Source: Proteus mirabilis ATCC 29906 (GTDB taxonomy: Bacteria > Pseudomonadota > Gammaproteobacteria > Enterobacterales > Enterobacteriaceae). From it: 64,000 nt of DNA. Numbering within the stretch: position 1 is the first letter of the stretch; every line of letters starts with the position of its first letter. A program made the translations under genes and the position numbers. Shown here one piece after another: positions 38,398 to 47,403 of this stretch. Where the stretch lies: the NCBI RefSeq assembly GCF_000160755.1, contig NZ_GG668578.1:223562-287561 (forward strand). Direction: 5' to 3'. Below the pieces are notes generated by a model. The model was not told the DNA's origin. It worked only from the letters and a program-made list of their open reading frames with translations, and did no database searches.

Positions 38398-40734
38398 ATG
38401 TATAAAAATAAACAGTGGGAATTAGATAGAAGAACGCTATTAAAAGGAATGGGAGCTATTGGTTTGGCAGCTCTTTCCCCTAATGCGTTTAGCCTAGCTA
38501 ATGAAAATAAACCCATATTTAACCAGAAAACTCGGATAAAATTATCTGAATATCAAACTTTTCAATCCACCTGTGCAATGGAATGTCTCCATTGTAACCT
38601 AACCGCTTTTACTCATCAGGGAAAACTAATCAAAATTGAAGCTACAGAAGGCTTTAATGTCAAATGTTGTTTACGAGGAATTAGCCGAACTAAATGGGTA
38701 TATCATAAGGATAGACTCACTACACCTTTGCTACGTGTTGGCGAAAAAGGTAAGGCTGAGTTTAAACCTATTAGCTGGAATGACGCTTTAGATCTTATCG
38801 AAAAAAATATTCGAGAAACTATCGATAAATATGGCAACGAAGGGCTTTTTATTTCTACTCACGCTGGAAATATGGATTCCATCAAAAACGATATGGGTAA
38901 AGCCTTTTTCGACTATTTAGGCGGTTCTACAAAACAAGCCGGCTCTTTATGTTGCTCTGCGGTTACTGCAGCTATGATCCCTATGGTTGGCCTACGCTAT
39001 GCAGATACGCGTGATACGGTAAAAGATAGCCGTTATATTCTATGTTGGGGCAATAACCCAGCAGTAACTATGCACGCCTACTTTAAAAATTATAATCAGG
39101 CTCGCCGTAATGGCGCCAGAATGGTAGTCATTGATCCGCGTTTTAATGAAACCGCAGCCAAAGCTGATGAGTGGATCCCCATTATTCCGGGTACCGATAC
39201 CGCCCTTGCATTAGGAATGATCAAATTAATCATTGAAGAAAATCTTACAGATAAACCTTTTTTGCGTGCCCATACCGGAGCGGTGTATTTAGTCGATGAA
39301 CAACAAAAACTACTACGTGATTCAGCTAATGATAAAGATAGCTATTTAGTCTTTGATACCCTAACTCAGCAAATTGTTCGCCATGATACCCCCAATATTG
39401 TACCGGCGTTAACTCATGATGAACTGCCAAATAAAATAAATTACACCACCGTTTTTGAACAAATCTATTTGCAAGCTAAACCCTGGACTATCGAAAAAAC
39501 CAGTAAAGAAACAGATATTCCACAAGAGACTATTATTCGTTTAGCTCGAGACTACGCGACAATAAAGCCTGCAATGATTGTACAAAATATGTCTGGCGCA
39601 CAACGCACTGAATTTGGTGCCTATGTTGCAGCAAGCCAGTTTTATCTTGCTCTATTAACCGGCAATATTGGTAAGAAAGGCGCGGGTATTTGTGATGCCG
39701 GTGGCGTGCGTCAGATGGCAAAATTTAATCCTATTATTCCCCCTGCACCAAATGTTAAACCCATTAATCCTATTCCTGTTGCAAAAGTGGGTGAATGGAT
39801 AGTCAACGAAAGACCCCACCCGATTAATTTCTGGTGGATCATGACGATGGGGGTGATGACACAATTACCCAATACCAATATGGTACGTAAGGCGCTAAAA
39901 AAAGTTCCTTTTGTTGTTGTAGCCGATAATTTAATGTCATCAACAGCGCTTTATGCCGACTTAGTACTTCCAGTGACAACCATTTTTGAAGATACAAGTT
40001 TAATGGCCGGTGTGCGTAGCCAATATGTTCAATTAATGGAAAAAGCCGTTGAACCACCAGGAGAAGCAAAGCCTGATTATTGGATTTTTGCCCGTCTTGC
40101 TGAACGCTTTGGTTTCGGTGACGTATTTAATCAACCTATTGAGCACTATATTGATACTTGCCTCGCGGGATCAGGTATTACGCGAGAAATGCTAGAAAAA
40201 GGGCCTGTACGACCAGTAGAAGGCGATTGGATCCCATTTAAAGACGGAATATTTCGTACATCAACCCAAAAAGCACATTTCTTTATTGAAGAATGGCAAG
40301 ATAAAAACTACTCCCCTATAGTCACTTATTATCCAGTAAAGGAATCGACAACAGGCTCCCCTGAATTAGCAAAAAAATATCCGTTAATGGCTGTGCAACG
40401 TAAGCTAGCACGTAGTGTTCATTCAAGCCATGGGATGAATGAATGGATTTTAGAAGTACAGCGTAATCAACCCAATATTTTAATACATCCTAATGATGCG
40501 TTATCTCGTGGAATAAACAATGGTGATTGGGTGTTTGCTTTTAATGATAGAGGTGAACATAGAGCAATAGCCGTTGTCACCACACACATAAAACAAGGTG
40601 TTGTTTCTCTTGATAATGGTTGGTGGGAACAACAAGGGGGGAGTAGTAGCCATGTAACAAATGACCATGTTGAACCTTTAGGTAATGGTCATTGTTGTAA
40701 CAGTACCCTAGTTAATGTGAGACGGGAGGCATAA
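38398..40734 (+). CDS. DMSO-reductase-family molybdopterin oxidoreductase, catalytic subunit
   Basis: 778 residues. Tat signal DRRTLLKGMGAIGLAAL (RR at 11-12). 4Fe-4S site C59-x3-C63-x2-C66 with a further Cys at 90/91. The molybdopterin domains follow, with the metal-ligand stretch near GSLCCSAVTAAM (about 177-188) and GMNEWILEVQRNQPNILIHPNDA near the C-terminus. Periplasmic catalytic subunit of a three-subunit enzyme with the next two genes. The substrate (DMSO, TMAO, selenate, thiosulfate or other) cannot be read from sequence. The CC in the ligand loop leaves it open whether Mo is held by Cys or Ser. Confidence 0.88.
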   Translation: MYKNKQWELDRRTLLKGMGAIGLAALSPNAFSLANENKPIFNQKTRIKLSEYQTFQSTCAMECLHCNLTAFTHQGKLIKIEATEGFNVKCCLRGISRTKWVYHKDRLTTPLLRVGEKGKAEFKPISWNDALDLIEKNIRETIDKYGNEGLFISTHAGNMDSIKNDMGKAFFDYLGGSTKQAGSLCCSAVTAAMIPMVGLRYADTRDTVKDSRYILCWGNNPAVTMHAYFKNYNQARRNGARMVVIDPRFNETAAKADEWIPIIPGTDTALALGMIKLIIEENLTDKPFLRAHTGAVYLVDEQQKLLRDSANDKDSYLVFDTLTQQIVRHDTPNIVPALTHDELPNKINYTTVFEQIYLQAKPWTIEKTSKETDIPQETIIRLARDYATIKPAMIVQNMSGAQRTEFGAYVAASQFYLALLTGNIGKKGAGICDAGGVRQMAKFNPIIPPAPNVKPINPIPVAKVGEWIVNERPHPINFWWIMTMGVMTQLPNTNMVRKALKKVPFVVVADNLMSSTALYADLVLPVTTIFEDTSLMAGVRSQYVQLMEKAVEPPGEAKPDYWIFARLAERFGFGDVFNQPIEHYIDTCLAGSGITREMLEKGPVRPVEGDWIPFKDGIFRTSTQKAHFFIEEWQDKNYSPIVTYYPVKESTTGSPELAKKYPLMAVQRKLARSVHSSHGMNEWILEVQRNQPNILIHPNDALSRGINNGDWVFAFNDRGEHRAIAVVTTHIKQGVVSLDNGWWEQQGGSSSHVTNDHVEPLGNGHCCNSTLVNVRREA

Positions 40735-40736
40735 TC

Positions 40737-41288
40737 ATGGCTAAAAAACAGTATGGTTTTCTGATTAATAGTAAAGATTGTTATGGCTGTCGCACTTGTT
40801 CGATGGCTTGTAAATCAGAAAATGTTACCCCTCCTGGAGTCTTGTGGCGTAGAGTACGCGAATTCAATGAAGATCTGCCCAATGCGCAAGCTTTTATCAC
40901 TATGTCCTGTAATCATTGTGACGATCCACAATGCTTAAAAGTATGCCCTGCCGATACTTATACTAAGCGAGCCGATGGGATTGTGATACAGGATCATGAC
41001 AAATGTATTGGTTGCCAAATGTGCATTATGGCATGCCCTTATAATGCGCCGGTTTACGATCCTGTAGAAGGGAAGACCAGTAAATGTAATATGTGTGCCG
41101 ATAGAATAGACGAAGGCTTAAAACCTCGCTGTGTTGAATCTTGTCCAACTGGTGCCATTGAGTTTGGCGAAATTGAAGATTTGCGCCAAAAACATATCAC
41201 AAATTGGGCATTATTAGAAAAACGTTATGGGGTTCCTGATCATACCATCAGTCATCCTAATATTGTCATTATTGGTATGGAGGATTAA
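40737..41288 (+). CDS. DmsB-type ferredoxin subunit (four 4Fe-4S)
   Basis: 183 residues with 16 cysteines in four clusters: CYGCRTCSMAC, CNHCDDPQCLKVC, CIGCQMCIMACPYNAP, and CNMC with CVESCPTGA. No signal; it should be co-exported with the Tat-bearing catalytic subunit. Electron-transfer subunit. It starts 2 bp after the catalytic gene. Confidence 0.92.
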   Translation: MAKKQYGFLINSKDCYGCRTCSMACKSENVTPPGVLWRRVREFNEDLPNAQAFITMSCNHCDDPQCLKVCPADTYTKRADGIVIQDHDKCIGCQMCIMACPYNAPVYDPVEGKTSKCNMCADRIDEGLKPRCVESCPTGAIEFGEIEDLRQKHITNWALLEKRYGVPDHTISHPNIVIIGMED

Positions 41289-41290
41289 CC

Positions 41291-42103
41291 ATGCATGATT
41301 ATCAAATGCCTTTGGTTCTATTCACCGTAATGAGTCAATGGGGGATCGGTGCCGTACTTGCCTTATCTCTTTATCAATGGCAAACACAAAACTCCGCCAT
41401 GTTAAGCCCCAAAGCGTTACGTACAACGATTGCCCTTATTTGGTTAATTGAAGTAATTGGTTCTTCTATGTCAATGGGACACCTAGGCGATCCTCTCGGC
41501 GCTTATCGCTCAGTACTTGGTATTGCTCACTCATGGTTAAGTCGTGAAGCTATTGCCTTTGTTATGTTAAACGGTTTAATTTCCCTCTGGGCATTAGCAA
41601 GTTGGCTACAACCAAATAAAATACGCCGTAATAGCCTACTAGGTCTGTTCTGTGGCCTTATTGGCTTACCCGTTATTTTAATAACAGCACAAATTTATTA
41701 TCAAATGCAAACACATGCGTTATGGCATACCCCCGCAACACAAATAAGTTTTATTGGTACGGCCCTATTATTGGGTTTTGGCTCTGTTATTCCTTGGTTA
41801 CAGTTGCAAGGTAAAAAAACCATTCATACATTGCATTTCGGTGCTTTTATCGGCTTACTGTTAGTATTGATGGGATTAGTAATACGAGTTCAAATTTCAG
41901 GTGCTAACGTAGCGAGCTTATTGTTATGGTGGCAAGTCATCGCCAGTTTAATAATAGGATGTGTTATTATCACACTATCTCGTAGCTCTTTGTTTACAAA
42001 GGCTTTAATATCAATTATTACTATTTTTATCCTTTTTAGCGGTGAAATCGCCGGCAGAATGCTATTTTATGGCAATGTGATGTCCCAATCACCTTGGTTT
42101 TAA
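41291..42103 (+). CDS. DmsC-type membrane anchor subunit
   Basis: 270 residues with about eight hydrophobic helices. MPLVLFTVMSQWGIGAVLAL and SMSMGHLGDPLGAYRSVLGIAHSWLSREA match the DmsC family, which anchors the enzyme and oxidises menaquinol. Begins 2 bp after the ferredoxin gene. A terminator follows. Confidence 0.88.
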   Translation: MHDYQMPLVLFTVMSQWGIGAVLALSLYQWQTQNSAMLSPKALRTTIALIWLIEVIGSSMSMGHLGDPLGAYRSVLGIAHSWLSREAIAFVMLNGLISLWALASWLQPNKIRRNSLLGLFCGLIGLPVILITAQIYYQMQTHALWHTPATQISFIGTALLLGFGSVIPWLQLQGKKTIHTLHFGAFIGLLLVLMGLVIRVQISGANVASLLLWWQVIASLIIGCVIITLSRSSLFTKALISIITIFILFSGEIAGRMLFYGNVMSQSPWF

Positions 42104-42138
42104 TTTTTATTTTCCCTAACATGAGTCCTATTTATTTT

Positions 42139-42165
42139 GCCCCAAATTTATTTGGGGCTTTTTTA
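42139..42165 (+). terminator. Terminator after molybdoenzyme operon
   Basis: GCCCCAAAT / ATTTGGGGC (42139-42147 with 42150-42158), then TTTTTT. Confidence 0.93.
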
Positions 42166-42326
42166 TACTTCAAACAACATTCTTTTTAAGATATTAAGTG
42201 ACATATCAATATTCTTTTTCTCTTTGATGAAATAATCATCTAGCTATCTTGAATAATAATAGGCAAAATTAACATCAATGAGTTAGCTAAATTCCCTGTT
42301 TATTATTAGAAAAGAGAGCGCTTCAC

Positions 42327-42887
42327 ATGACTGGATTAATTATTACCATCGCGTTATTGGGTCTTATTTTTTATTATTACAACCGTATTATCTCTATGCG
42401 TGAAGCGGTTATCTCAAGTGAAACAGAAATATCGGTACAACTCGACCGTCGTGGTAAAGTGTTTGATAGCTTATTAGCTACAGTAAAAAAATATCTTAGT
42501 CATGAAGCCGATGTTTTTACTAAAATCACCGAATTAAGAGCTAAAACACAAAGTAGCAATAACCAAGAAGCAAAAGCGGCAGAAGATGAGCTATCAAAAA
42601 TTGTTTCAAGTGGTGCGATTAATGTCGCTGTTGAAAACTATCCTGAACTAAAATCAGATACTATCATGGCTAATTTACAAGAAGAGATTGTCTCAACAGA
42701 AAATAAACTCTCTTTTGCTAAACGTGGCTATAACCGTACCTTAGAGCAATATCGTGCGTTTATCGCCTCTATCCCTGCGGTATTTATTGTGAAGATTTTT
42801 CCAAGTCTCGTGATTAATAAAGAATACTGGCGTCTTGATGAAACAGCGATTAAATCAGAAGAAGCGCGCCGTATTAACTTTGATTAA
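42327..42887 (+). CDS. LemA family protein
   Basis: 186 residues. One N-terminal membrane helix (GLIITIALLGLIFYYYN), then a helical coiled domain with EISVQLDRRGKVFDSLLATVKKYLSHE, AVENYPELKSDTIMANLQEEIVSTENKLSFAKRGYN and VFIVKIFPS, all LemA hallmarks. Function of the family is uncertain. Followed 59 bp later by an HtpX-like protease, a frequent LemA partner. Confidence 0.92.
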   Translation: MTGLIITIALLGLIFYYYNRIISMREAVISSETEISVQLDRRGKVFDSLLATVKKYLSHEADVFTKITELRAKTQSSNNQEAKAAEDELSKIVSSGAINVAVENYPELKSDTIMANLQEEIVSTENKLSFAKRGYNRTLEQYRAFIASIPAVFIVKIFPSLVINKEYWRLDETAIKSEEARRINFD

Positions 42888-42946
42888 CACCACGCACCAT
42901 AGCTTATACATAAAATAATACGGTAGATATTATTGGAGAATAATAA

Positions 42947-43912
42947 ATGGATTTCAGAAATGTACTGCGAAAAAATGCCATTCGCACTCGGTTTGTGATA
43001 GTCACCTATTTACTATTAATGCTAATGATCGGCTTATTAGTTGATAGCGCGATAGGTGCCAATCCTCATTTAAGTTTAATTGATAATATGCTGGCATTTC
43101 TGACATTCCAATCACTGCCTATTGCTTCATTGATTATTGTTGCCATTTCAATTGTGTTGCTGATTATTGTTCACTTTAAAGGGCATAAAATCATGTTGAC
43201 GGGCATGAAAGCACGATTAATTAATTCTGAAGAGCCATTAAATGCCCAAGAGCGACAATTATTAAATATCGTGGAAGAGCTTAGTTTAAGTGCGACTTTG
43301 GGCTATATCCCTAAGCTTTATATTTTAGATACACCAGAAGCCAATGCCTTTGCTGCCGGCTGGTCTGAAAAAAATGCCTTTATTGGTGTCACTCGTGGGT
43401 TGTTAAATCAACTTAATCGCCAAGAAATACAAGCCGTATTAGCCCATGAAACAGGTCATATTATTCATGGTGATACCCGTTTAACACTGTATGTGGGTAT
43501 TTTAGCAAATGTTATTTTAACGGTAACAAATATCTTTGGTAGCCGCTTATATATAGCCTCTGGTAACCGTGGTGGTAAAAGTAATGATGCCGCCAGTAAA
43601 GCACGATTGATTTTAATTGTACTCAACGTTGTTTTACCCATTATTACTCAAGTGCTCTATTTCTATTTATCGCGGACACGTGAATATATGGCAGATGCGG
43701 CAGCGGTTGATCTCACCCAAGATAATCAATCAATGATCAATGCACTAAAGAAAATTGCAGCACAACACGAAACTGAAAATTTTGAAGATGGCTCTACAGG
43801 ACGAGCATATCGCAAAGCAGCCTTTATTTTTAATAAGGGAGACTCTCTTTTTTCAACCCATCCTTCGATTGAAAATAGAATAGCAGTGCTCGAAGGAAAA
43901 AAGACTTTTTAA
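42947..43912 (+). CDS. M48-family (HtpX-like) membrane metalloprotease
   Basis: 321 residues. Membrane helices near 14-36, 58-76 and 180-240. Zinc motif H167-E-T-G-H171 in LAHETGHIIHGDTR, third ligand Glu in SRTREYMADAAAV. The C-terminus has FSTHPSIENRIAVLE, as in HtpX. Likely works with LemA in membrane protein quality control; inference. Distinct from housekeeping htpX by its LemA pairing. Confidence 0.9.
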   Translation: MDFRNVLRKNAIRTRFVIVTYLLLMLMIGLLVDSAIGANPHLSLIDNMLAFLTFQSLPIASLIIVAISIVLLIIVHFKGHKIMLTGMKARLINSEEPLNAQERQLLNIVEELSLSATLGYIPKLYILDTPEANAFAAGWSEKNAFIGVTRGLLNQLNRQEIQAVLAHETGHIIHGDTRLTLYVGILANVILTVTNIFGSRLYIASGNRGGKSNDAASKARLILIVLNVVLPIITQVLYFYLSRTREYMADAAAVDLTQDNQSMINALKKIAAQHETENFEDGSTGRAYRKAAFIFNKGDSLFSTHPSIENRIAVLEGKKTF

Positions 43913-43928
43913 ACCAACAGATTAAAAC

Positions 43929-43978
43929 AAAAGCGTTTATCCATTATTATGGAATAAATACATGAAATAAACGCTTTT
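43929..43978. terminator. Hairpin between M48 protease gene and ydcY
   Basis: AAAAGCGTTTAT (43929-43940) pairs with ATAAACGCTTTT (43967-43978), with A- and T-rich flanks; lies between convergent genes and could serve both. Confidence 0.75.
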
Positions 43979-44004
43979 TGATTATTCTATCATTATAAGG
44001 TTGC

Positions 44005-44187
44005 TTAGCGCTGTTTTTCACCATGATGAAAAATAGCCGTGCGTAGACGCTCTTGCTGTTCATAACGCTGAGCAAAAGCTATTGTGTTATCTTTACCTAA
44101 TTCCACCAGCAATTCATTCATCGTTTGTATGCTAGCACTGGCAATGGCCTCATCAACCTGCTTAATCACTTCCTCATAATGAGACAT
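44005..44187 (-). CDS. ydcY: YdcY family small protein (DUF2526)
   Basis: 60 residues, MSHYEEVIKQVDEAIASASI..MNELLVELG..RYEQQERLRTAIFHHG. It aligns well with the first 57 residues of E. coli YdcY; the E. coli protein has about 17 more residues at the end. GAGGAA ribosome site in front. Function unknown in the family. Confidence 0.8.
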   Translation of the reverse strand: MSHYEEVIKQVDEAIASASIQTMNELLVELGKDNTIAFAQRYEQQERLRTAIFHHGEKQR

Positions 44188-44275
44188 AATTATTCCTCTT
44201 TTCCTATAAAATACTTATTAGCTATCATATAACAAGAAAGGAGACGTTCTGTATTTTTAGTCATAAAAAAAGTGA

Positions 44276-45505
44276 TTAAATGGAATTAAGTGGTCTATTT
44301 TTGGTTTCTTTACCTAATAACATAACCGCTAGTATCGCTATCACAATGGAAAGGCTAAAAATAAGAAAAATAGTGCTTATGTCAAATTGATATTGCACTA
44401 AATAGCCTACCATCAGTGGCCCTAATATTCCGCCAATACGGCCTATTGCCGTCGCCGTTCCAGCGCCTGTAGCTCGTATACCATCAGGATATTGTTCTGG
44501 GGTATAGGCATATAATGCCCCCCACGCACCTAAATTAAAAAATGATAACAACATACCGAACACTAATAGTGTGGTTGTGGAATCGGCTACGCTAAAATAG
44601 TAAGCGCTAATCGCGGTGCCTGCTAAATAGGTGATTAACACAAATTTACGACCATAACGTTCAATAAACCATGCTGCGGTAAAATACCCCGGTAACTGAG
44701 CGAGTGTCATGATCAACACATATTGAAAGCTTTTAATTAAACTAAAGCCTTTTAACATTGCGACACTCGGTAGCCATAAAAAAATGCCATAATAAGAGAA
44801 CACCACACAAAACCATAATACCCACAACATCAGTGTTGAACGGCGATATTGAGGTGACCAAATCAATGCCATTGATTGGCGAAGAGATAAACGATTTTGT
44901 AATAATGACTGTGTGGAACTGGGTTCTGGTAACTTTGAACGCAAATAGAGTGCATAAACTGCGGGTAGTGCGCTCAATAACATAGCCATACGCCAGCCAT
45001 AATCAGGAATAATAAAATACGCTATTAACGCGGCAATTAACCACCCTACCGCCCAAAAACTCTCTAATAAAACAACAATACGACCACGCTCATGAGCTTT
45101 AACACTTTCACTCACCAATGTAGAAGCAACGGGTAATTCTCCGCCTAAGCCCATACCAATAAAAAAGCGTAAAATTAATACCACCATTAAGGAGCTTGCT
45201 AATGCGGTTAAACCGCAACCAAGGCTAAATAGCAGCAACGTTAAGATAAATACCGGTTTACGACCTTTTCTATCGGCCATAATGCCAAAGACAAAAGCAC
45301 CTACGGCCATACCGATAGAATTAATACTGCCAATCCAACCTAATTGCGCTGCTGTTAATCCCCAATCTTCTTTTAACGCCGTTAATAAAAAGGCGAGAAG
45401 CCCCACATCCATTGCATCGAAAGTCCACCCCATTCCGGCAATACATAACAATTTACGACGAGAAAGTACCGTTGGTTCTTTTGCTGTTTCGCTTGCCACT
45501 GCCAT
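44276..45505 (-). CDS. niaP: MFS transporter, probable nicotinate importer NiaP
   Basis: About 409 residues with 12 hydrophobic segments, sugar/aromatic-acid MFS type: GWTFDAMDVGLLAF, GRKPVF, RFFIGMGLGGELPVASTLVSE. I chose the ATG ending at 45505 because AAAGGATAGAAGC precedes it; ATG 45523 adds six residues. A perfect 22-bp palindrome holding the NadR pattern TGTTTA-N6-TAAACA lies just upstream. Together these indicate NiaP, and Proteus species are known to need nicotinic acid. Substrate is inferred from the operator and family. Confidence 0.75.
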   Translation of the reverse strand: MAVASETAKEPTVLSRRKLLCIAGMGWTFDAMDVGLLAFLLTALKEDWGLTAAQLGWIGSINSIGMAVGAFVFGIMADRKGRKPVFILTLLLFSLGCGLTALASSLMVVLILRFFIGMGLGGELPVASTLVSESVKAHERGRIVVLLESFWAVGWLIAALIAYFIIPDYGWRMAMLLSALPAVYALYLRSKLPEPSSTQSLLQNRLSLRQSMALIWSPQYRRSTLMLWVLWFCVVFSYYGIFLWLPSVAMLKGFSLIKSFQYVLIMTLAQLPGYFTAAWFIERYGRKFVLITYLAGTAISAYYFSVADSTTTLLVFGMLLSFFNLGAWGALYAYTPEQYPDGIRATGAGTATAIGRIGGILGPLMVGYLVQYQFDISTIFLIFSLSIVIAILAVMLLGKETKNRPLNSI

Positions 45506-45533
45506 GCTTCTATCCTTTACCATCCCAAAGTTA

Positions 45534-45555
45534 TTTGTTTAGTATACTAAACAAA
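45534..45555. promoter_or_regulatory. NadR-type operator
   Basis: Perfect 22-bp palindrome; its core is TGTTTA-GTATAC-TAAACA, the NadR box reported for enterobacterial NAD genes. It sits 11-29 bp before the candidate start codons of the transporter, where bound repressor would block transcription. Confidence 0.82.
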
Positions 45556-45628
45556 GAAATTAGACTTGTTAATAGCAAAAGACAAATTTAAATAAAATTT
45601 AACATAACTGAATGAAATTTAGCTAAAA

Positions 45629-45662
45629 AAAATCGGCATCTGTTGTTGCAGACACCGATTTT
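45629..45662 (-). terminator. Terminator after yadH
   Basis: AAAATCGG / CCGATTTT outer stem (45629-45636 with 45655-45662) with inner TCTG/CAGA pairing. On the minus strand it is followed by a run of T. Confidence 0.85.
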
Positions 45663-45694
45663 AATTTTTATTACCTTAAACACTAATTTGTAGA

Positions 45695-46465
45695 TTAGCT
45701 TCTTAAACCGCGACCTTTTTCAATTAAGTACCAGGCTACGATATAAAACACGGCAATAAACAGGCATAGTACCGTGATTGTCACCGTTAATGACACATCA
45801 GTGATCCCTAAAAAACCATAACGGAAACCGCTTATCATATAAACAATCGGGTTTAATTTAGAAACACCTTGCCAAAATGCAGGTAATAAGGAGAGTGAAT
45901 AAAACACACCTCCTAAATAAGTTAATGGCGTTAAAACAAAGGTGGGAATAATACTAATATCATCAAAGGTTTTCGCAAAAATGGCATTCAACAATCCTGC
46001 GAGAGAAAAAACAATCGAGGTCATTAATAATGTCACCACAACCATTGTCCAAGAGTGTATCTCTAGTGGTACAAAAAATAGTGAAACCAGAGTGACCAAT
46101 ATCCCAACACAAATACCACGGGCGACACCACCACCCACAAATCCGGCAATAACAACATGGGTCGGTACTGGCGATACTAATAATTCTTCAATACTACGTT
46201 GGAATTTAGCGCCAAAAAATGAAGAGGAGACATTAGCATATGAGTTTGTGATCACCGCCATCATAATCAAGCCGGGAACAATAAACTGCATATAATCAAC
46301 ACCGCCCATATCACCAATACGCTTACCAATTAAGTTACCGAAAATAACAAAATAGAGCGACATCGTGATAACAGGAGGAATTAAAGTTTGTACCCAGATA
46401 CGACCAAAACGGGTCACTTCTTTAATCCAAATCGTCTTGAGGGCTACCCAATACAACTGAATCAT
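45695..46465 (-). CDS. yadH: ABC-2 type permease YadH
   Basis: 256 residues, same length as E. coli YadH; six hydrophobic segments. YFVIFGNLIGKRIGDMGGVDYMQFIVPGLIMM and SNPIVYM-like KLNPIVYMISGFRYGF are ABC-2 features. Start overlaps the yadG stop by 4 bp. Export substrate not known. Confidence 0.95.
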   Translation of the reverse strand: MIQLYWVALKTIWIKEVTRFGRIWVQTLIPPVITMSLYFVIFGNLIGKRIGDMGGVDYMQFIVPGLIMMAVITNSYANVSSSFFGAKFQRSIEELLVSPVPTHVVIAGFVGGGVARGICVGILVTLVSLFFVPLEIHSWTMVVVTLLMTSIVFSLAGLLNAIFAKTFDDISIIPTFVLTPLTYLGGVFYSLSLLPAFWQGVSKLNPIVYMISGFRYGFLGITDVSLTVTITVLCLFIAVFYIVAWYLIEKGRGLRS

Positions 46466-47403
46466 TCCCTCTCTCCTTTTTCTGTTTCTGTATGATCTTC
46501 ATTAACTAAATGCACAAATAACTCTTCAAGGCGGTTAGCTTTATTACGCATACTTAAAACTTGAATACCTTGTGCATTGAGCTGAGCAAAAACCCCATTC
46601 AATCCTTGCTCTCTTTTCACATCAACTTCTAGTGTTGATGTATCGACTAAACGATATTGGTAATTTTGTAATTCAGGTAACGGACTTTTTGCCGCTAAGT
46701 CTAAAATAAAGGTTTCAGACTCTAATTTACTTAATAAACCTTTCATACTGGTGTTTTCAACCAGTTCACCACGCTGAATAATACCAATATTCCGACACAG
46801 CATTTCTGCTTCTTCAAGATAATGTGTGGTTAATATAATAGTGGTGCCCTGTGCATTTAAATGTTGTAAAAACGTCCACATTGAACGACGTAATTCAATA
46901 TCTACTCCCGCCGTTGGCTCATCGAGGATCAGCAATTTAGGCTCATGCATTAATGCACGCGCAATCATTAAACGCCGTTTCATTCCCCCAGATAAAAAAC
47001 GTGCTCTATCATCTTTTTTCTCCCATAAATCTAATTGGGTTAAATATGTTTTTGCACGCTCTAATGCCACTTTTCGTGGTACACCATAGTAGCCAGCCTG
47101 ATTAAGGACAATTTGTAATACGGTTTCAAAAGGGTTGAAATTGAATTCTTGTGGCACTAATCCGAGTTGTCTTTTAGCATTAACCATATCGGTATCAGTG
47201 TCATAGCCAAATACTTTGACTTTACCACTGCTCTTATTCACCAAAGAGCTGATAATCCCTATGGTGGTCGATTTTCCTGCACCATTAGGGCCTAATAGCG
47301 CATAAAAATCCCCCGCTTCTACGGTTAAATTAATTCCTTTAAGCGCTTTGACACCATTATGGTAAGTTTTCGTTAACTCGGTTAACTCCAATGCATAAGT
47401 CAT
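46462..47403 (-). CDS. yadG: ABC transporter ATPase YadG
   Basis: 313 residues: Walker A GPNGAGKST, signature LSGGMKRRLMIARALMHEP, Walker B LLILDEPTAGVD, switch His in TTHYLEEAEML. Partner of YadH. The C-terminal 70 residues after the NBD are typical of this exporter group. Confidence 0.95.
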   Translation of the reverse strand: MTYALELTELTKTYHNGVKALKGINLTVEAGDFYALLGPNGAGKSTTIGIISSLVNKSSGKVKVFGYDTDTDMVNAKRQLGLVPQEFNFNPFETVLQIVLNQAGYYGVPRKVALERAKTYLTQLDLWEKKDDRARFLSGGMKRRLMIARALMHEPKLLILDEPTAGVDIELRRSMWTFLQHLNAQGTTIILTTHYLEEAEMLCRNIGIIQRGELVENTSMKGLLSKLESETFILDLAAKSPLPELQNYQYRLVDTSTLEVDVKREQGLNGVFAQLNAQGIQVLSMRNKANRLEELFVHLVNEDHTETEKGERE

